Assembly (NCBI GenBank): GCA_017390125.1
Contig: JAFPCT010000176.1
Location: forward strand, 1-18,916
DNA: 18,916 nt
DNA from: Treponema sp.
Lineage (GTDB): Bacteria > Spirochaetota > Spirochaetia > Treponematales > Treponemataceae
Reading direction: 5' to 3'
Numbering within the stretch: the first letter of the stretch is position 1; the number at the start of each line of letters is the position of its first letter. The notes below the pieces were generated by a model. It had not been told where the DNA came from. It ran no database searches and saw nothing but the letters and a program-made list of their open reading frames with translations. The translations under genes were made by a program, and so were the position numbers. Shown one piece after another: positions 15,795-18,916 of this stretch.

Positions 15795-15818
15795 AATCTG
15801 CACCCCATGTTATTCGAT

Positions 15819-15847
15819 TTGTCAAGAAAAATAGTTTTTTTTATTTT
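15819..15847 (+). promoter_or_regulatory. Candidate distal promoter of nrdDG
   Basis: TTGTCA (15819-15824), 17 bases, then TATTTT (15842-15847), inside a T-rich stretch. The -35 matches 5 of 6 and the -10 matches 4 of 6. A transcript from here would pass through the weak NrdR-like site and the hairpin before nrdD. Confidence 0.4.
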
Positions 15848-15858
15848 TGCAAATCTTA

Positions 15859-15887
15859 TTGAATAAAAACGCTTTCGATAGTAAACT
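15859..15887 (+). promoter_or_regulatory. Candidate proximal promoter of nrdDG
   Basis: TTGAAT (15859-15864), 17 bases, then TAAACT (15882-15887); each box matches 4 of 6. The spacer and -10 overlap a weak NrdR-like sequence (15869-15884), and the predicted start near 15894 lies just before the strong NrdR box. This is the arrangement expected for direct repression. Confidence 0.4.
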
Positions 15888-15897
15888 TCTAATCGTT

Positions 15898-15928
15898 ATC
15901 AGACACTATATTTAGTGTCTGATTTTTT
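15898..15928 (+). promoter_or_regulatory. NrdR box inside a terminator-like hairpin
   Basis: ACACTATATTTAGTGT (15903-15918) matches the published NrdR-box consensus acaCwAtATaTwGtgt at 15 of 16 positions, the mismatch being at a weakly conserved base. It is the core of a longer perfect inverted repeat (15898-15908 with 15913-15923, 11 bp, loop TATT) followed by six T (15923-15928), the form of an intrinsic terminator. NrdR is the ATP/dATP-sensing repressor of ribonucleotide reductase genes, and nrdD starts 52 bases downstream. It may be an operator, the sulP terminator or an attenuator, or more than one of these. Confidence 0.7.
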
Positions 15929-15980
15929 ATGTTAATAAAAAATAACGCTATTAGTAAAAAAAGAGAAGAGGTGGGGAATC

Positions 15981-18143
15981 GTGAAGATTATTAAACGTAA
16001 CGGCGAAGAAGCAATTTTTGACATCAGAAAGATTGTTGCGGCTATTGAAAAAGCCAATGCAGCAGTTCCGCAGAACGAGCGTCTTTCAGAGGAGTACATT
16101 AGTGCCGTTGCTTCCAAAGTTTCAGAAACATGTCATGCAAGCAAGGTTCAGATGAACGTTGAGGCAATTCAGGACTTGGTTGAAACAGAGCTCATGCGCA
16201 TCGGTGCGTTTAATATTGCAAAGCTTTACATCACTTACCGCTACCGCCATGCCCTTATGCGTAAGTCAAATTCTACGGACAAGCAGATTCTTTCCCTTCT
16301 TGAATGTGCTAACGAGGAAGTAAAGCAGGAGAATTCAAACAAGAATTCAACTGTTGTTTCCGTTCAGCGCGACTACATGGCCGGTGAAGTTTCAAAAGAT
16401 ATAACAAAGCGTTTCCTTCTGGACGAAGATATTGTTCAGGCTCACAACGAAGGAATCATTCATTTCCACGATGCTGACTATTTTGCCCAGCATATGCACA
16501 ACTGTGACCTTGTAAACCTTGAGGACATGCTCCAGAACGGAACTGTAATCAGCGGCACAAAAATTGACACACCGCATTCATTCTCTACTGCCTGCAACAT
16601 TGCCACACAGATTATTGCTCAGGTTGCTTCATGTCAGTACGGCGGCCAGTCAATTTCACTCTCTCATCTTGCTCCTTTTGTTGAGGTAAGCCGCAAGAAG
16701 CTTATCAAGGAATTGAATACTACAATCGAAGAAACAGGCGTTCAGTTTACCAAGGAACAGTTTGACCAGATTGTAGAGCGCCGTCTTGCAGATGAAATCA
16801 AGCGCGGTGTTCAGACAATTCAGTATCAGGTTGTAACTCTCATGACTACAAATGGTCAGAGTCCTTTCGTAACTGTATTCATGTACCTGAACGAAGCAAA
16901 GAACGAGCAGGAAAAAGCAGACCTTGCTCTCATCATTGAGGAAGTTCTCAAGCAGCGCTATCAGGGCGTAAAGAATGAAAAAGGCTACTGGGTTACACCT
17001 GCATTCCCGAAACTCATTTATGTTCTTGAGCCGGACAACGTAGAGGAAGGTTCTAAATACTGGTATCTTACGGAACTTGCCGCAAAATGTACTGCAAAAC
17101 GTCTTGTTCCTGATTATATTTCTGAAAAGAAAATGTTCGAGCTTAAGGAAGGAAACTGCTACCCATGCATGGGTTGCCGCTCATTCCTTACTGTATACCG
17201 TGACGAAACCGGAAAGCCTAAGTTCTACGGTCGTTTTAATCAGGGTGTCGTAACAATAAACCTTGGTGTTGTTGCATGCTCTTCCGGAAAAGACATGGAA
17301 AAATTCTGGCAGATTTTTGATGAACGTCTTGAGCTCTGCCACCGTGCGCTTTTGCTGCGCCACAAGCGTCTTCTGGGCACTCCAAGTGACGTTGCTCCTA
17401 TTTTGTGGCAGAACGGTGCCCTTGCACGCCTTGGAAAGGGCGAGGTAATCGACAAGCTTCTGTTCAACGGCTATTCGACAATTTCTCTGGGATATGCGGG
17501 ACTTTGCGAATGTGTTCGCTATATGACAGGCAAGCCGCATACAGATCCTTCTGCAACTCCGTTTGCCCTTGATGTAATGCGCCACATGAACGAAGCATGT
17601 GCGAAGTGGAAGGCTGACTCTACAATCGCTTTCAGCTTGTACGGTACACCGCTTGAATCAACGACATACAAGTTTGCGAAATCGCTTAAACGCCGTTTTG
17701 GTGAAATTGCCGGCGTAACAGACAAGAATTACATTACAAACAGCTATCACGTTCACGTTACAGAAAATATGGACGCATTCTCAAAGCTCAGCTTTGAAAG
17801 TCAGTTCCAGGAACTTAGCCCGGGTGGAGCCGTAAGTTATGTTGAGGTTCCTAACATGGAGCAGAATATTCCTGCCGTTCTTGCAGTTCTCAAGCATATT
17901 TATGAAAACATCATGTATGCAGAATTGAACACAAAAAGCGACTGCTGCCAGAAATGCGGATACACAGGAGAAATCCAGGTTGTAGAAGATTCTGATGGAA
18001 AGCTTATCTGGAAATGCCCGCAGTGTGACAATACAGACCAGTCAACTATGAATGTTGCCCGCCGAACATGCGGATACATTGGTACCCAGTACTGGAACCA
18101 GGGTCGTACTCAGGAAATCAAGGAACGCGTTCTGCACCTGTAG
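15981..18143 (+). CDS. nrdD: Anaerobic (class III) ribonucleoside-triphosphate reductase
   Basis: NrdD reduces ribonucleoside triphosphates to deoxy forms using a glycyl radical and is destroyed by oxygen. The 720 residues begin with an ATP-cone regulatory domain (about 1-95, KIIKRNGEEAIFDIRKIV) that senses ATP/dATP. The catalytic barrel includes GNCYPCMGCRSF (cysteines 393, 396 and 399). Near the C-terminus four cysteines (C656, C659, C679, C682) form the zinc site, and RTCGYIG carries the radical glycine G698. The start codon is GTG, supported by the strong site AGAGGTG (15967-15973) and by conserved sequence starting at once. The nrdG gene follows after 9 bases. The upstream NrdR box indicates regulation by deoxynucleotide level. 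Confidence 0.97.
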   Translation: MKIIKRNGEEAIFDIRKIVAAIEKANAAVPQNERLSEEYISAVASKVSETCHASKVQMNVEAIQDLVETELMRIGAFNIAKLYITYRYRHALMRKSNSTDKQILSLLECANEEVKQENSNKNSTVVSVQRDYMAGEVSKDITKRFLLDEDIVQAHNEGIIHFHDADYFAQHMHNCDLVNLEDMLQNGTVISGTKIDTPHSFSTACNIATQIIAQVASCQYGGQSISLSHLAPFVEVSRKKLIKELNTTIEETGVQFTKEQFDQIVERRLADEIKRGVQTIQYQVVTLMTTNGQSPFVTVFMYLNEAKNEQEKADLALIIEEVLKQRYQGVKNEKGYWVTPAFPKLIYVLEPDNVEEGSKYWYLTELAAKCTAKRLVPDYISEKKMFELKEGNCYPCMGCRSFLTVYRDETGKPKFYGRFNQGVVTINLGVVACSSGKDMEKFWQIFDERLELCHRALLLRHKRLLGTPSDVAPILWQNGALARLGKGEVIDKLLFNGYSTISLGYAGLCECVRYMTGKPHTDPSATPFALDVMRHMNEACAKWKADSTIAFSLYGTPLESTTYKFAKSLKRRFGEIAGVTDKNYITNSYHVHVTENMDAFSKLSFESQFQELSPGGAVSYVEVPNMEQNIPAVLAVLKHIYENIMYAELNTKSDCCQKCGYTGEIQVVEDSDGKLIWKCPQCDNTDQSTMNVARRTCGYIGTQYWNQGRTQEIKERVLHL

Positions 18144-18152
18144 TTTGAGATT

Positions 18153-18659
18153 ATGTATTACGGAATGTTAAAGAAATTCGATGTCGCTGATGGTGAAGGG
18201 GTTCGCGTTTCCCTGTTTGTTTCCGGATGCAGAAACTGTTGTCCGGGATGCTTTCAACCGGAAACCTGGGCCTTTGACTACGGCGAAGAATTTACGGAAG
18301 ACACCGTGAACGAGATTCTGGAATCTCTTGCTCCTGCCCATATTCAGGGATTTTCCTTGTTGGGCGGGGATCCTTTTGAGGAAGAAAATCAGGAATGTCT
18401 GGCTCCTCTTCTGGAAAAAATCAAATCTGTTTATCCCAAAAAAGACATATGGTGCTGGACAGGCTATGTCTACGACCGTGACCTTGTTCCCGGCGGAAAA
18501 AAATACACTCCTTTTACAGAAAGAATGCTTTGCGCTATGGATGTTCTTGTGGACGGCCCGTTCATTCAGAAACAGCGCAACCTTATGCTCCGTTTCAGGG
18601 GCAGTGAAAACCAGCGGCTGCTGCATTTAAAAAATGGAAAAATCACAGCAATTGAGTAG
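18153..18659 (+). CDS. nrdG: Anaerobic ribonucleotide reductase activating protein (radical SAM)
   Basis: NrdG is the radical SAM activase that cleaves S-adenosylmethionine to generate the glycyl radical on NrdD. The 168 residues are typical. The CxxxCxxC iron-sulfur motif is C26, C30 and C33 (GCRNCCPGC), with an additional C29 in between. LLGGDPFEE near 73-81 is the SAM-binding GGE-like segment of this family. The gene begins 9 bases after nrdD with only a weak GAG ribosome site, consistent with translational coupling in a nrdDG operon. I see no strong terminator after it; 18660-18719 holds only weak base pairing. Confidence 0.96.
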   Translation: MYYGMLKKFDVADGEGVRVSLFVSGCRNCCPGCFQPETWAFDYGEEFTEDTVNEILESLAPAHIQGFSLLGGDPFEEENQECLAPLLEKIKSVYPKKDIWCWTGYVYDRDLVPGGKKYTPFTERMLCAMDVLVDGPFIQKQRNLMLRFRGSENQRLLHLKNGKITAIE

Positions 18660-18719
18660 TCTTTAAAAGTAACCGCTCCCGTTATCCTGTTTTATATCTG
18701 CAGAAATGATTTGACCCTC

Positions 18720-18748
18720 TTCAAAAAAAATTATTAAAGATTTATTAT
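18720..18748 (+). promoter_or_regulatory. Likely promoter of the adenosine deaminase gene
   Basis: TTCAAA (18720-18725), a 17-base spacer and TATTAT (18743-18748) give a fair sigma70 promoter; the -10 matches 5 of 6. The leader would be about 40 bases and includes a T tract and the GGAGA ribosome site (18787-18791). Confidence 0.45.
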
Positions 18749-18796
18749 TTTCCAACCGATATTAGAAGTAAGAAATTTTTTTTTTTGGAGAAATTT

Positions 18797-18916
18797 ATGA
18801 AAAAAGATGAATTTTACAGTTTGATGAAGAAAGTTCCTAAAGCAGAAATTCATCTACATATTGAGGCTGTTCCTACAATCGAATCTATCAAGGCGCTTTA
18901 TAAAAAATCCAACGAC
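18797..18916 (+). CDS. add: Adenosine deaminase family protein (N-terminal 40 codons, cut by window edge)
   Basis: The visible start (MKKDEFYSLMKKVPKAEIHL followed by HIEAVPTIESIKALYK) matches the beginning of adenosine deaminases, in which the segment PKxELHxHLxG carries the first two zinc-binding histidines; here they are H19 and H21 in EIHLHIEA. The usual glycine after the second histidine (HLDG or HLEG) is alanine here (HIEA). The enzyme would convert adenosine to inosine in purine salvage; related adenine or AMP deaminases cannot be excluded from 40 residues. GGAGA lies 5 bases before the ATG. It has its own predicted promoter and is probably separate from nrdDG. Confidence 0.8.
   Translation, partial: MKKDEFYSLMKKVPKAEIHLHIEAVPTIESIKALYKKSND

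Noticed and set aside
18668..18690. TAAC...GTTA hairpin after nrdG as terminator
   Set aside because: The stem has only 4 bp and the following T-rich stretch is interrupted; too weak to call.

Overview
The window looks like chromosome from an anaerobic, fermentative spirochaete, most likely a Treponema of the gut or rumen type. This rests on overall protein style, AT-rich intergenic DNA with long A/T tracts, an oxygen-sensitive class III ribonucleotide reductase and glycogen-based carbon storage. The genus is an inference; no rRNA or other decisive marker is present. Nearly all of the DNA is core or metabolic. I see no insertion sequence, prophage, CRISPR array, tRNA or rRNA.

Layout. Positions 1-402 hold no intact gene, only a disrupted minus-strand frame running off the left edge and a tail-like plus-strand fragment. 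Positions 403-2285 (+) carry a two-gene unit: a cation diffusion facilitator exporter and a metallo-beta-lactamase-fold hydrolase, ended by a hairpin shared with the convergent unit. Positions 2358-4657 (-) carry a PurO-type IMP cyclohydrolase, thioredoxin and the ribosome-assembly GTPase Era. Positions 4748-9456 (+) carry glycogen debranching enzyme (glgX) and glycogen phosphorylase (glgP), divergent from era. A terminator follows glgP. Only 9 bases later comes a long-chain acyl-CoA synthetase, closely followed by an exported family 3 glycoside hydrolase of the NagZ type (9512-13181). Positions 13298-13981 (-) carry a DTW-domain tRNA aminocarboxypropyltransferase, divergent from a SulP/DauA-like anion transporter (14079-15794, +). 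Positions 15981-18659 (+) carry the nrdD-nrdG pair, and the window ends in the first 40 codons of an adenosine deaminase family gene.

Functional links. GlgX and GlgP together take glycogen to glucose-1-phosphate and free glucose. NrdD and NrdG make deoxynucleotides under anoxia. PurO and the adenosine deaminase both belong to purine metabolism but are far apart here. The exporter and the metal-dependent hydrolase form a possible metal-related operon.

The most notable signals are regulatory. A 16-base site matching the NrdR-box consensus at 15 of 16 positions forms the core of a perfect 11-bp hairpin with a T tract just upstream of nrdD. This could join repressor operator and terminator or attenuator in one element. 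Several genes (glgX, era, the DTW gene) have a -10 box only 7-8 bases before the AUG and no Shine-Dalgarno sequence, which suggests leaderless mRNAs. A perfect 11-bp inverted repeat lies directly before the ribosome binding site of the SulP gene. I did not find a clearly novel multi-gene system.
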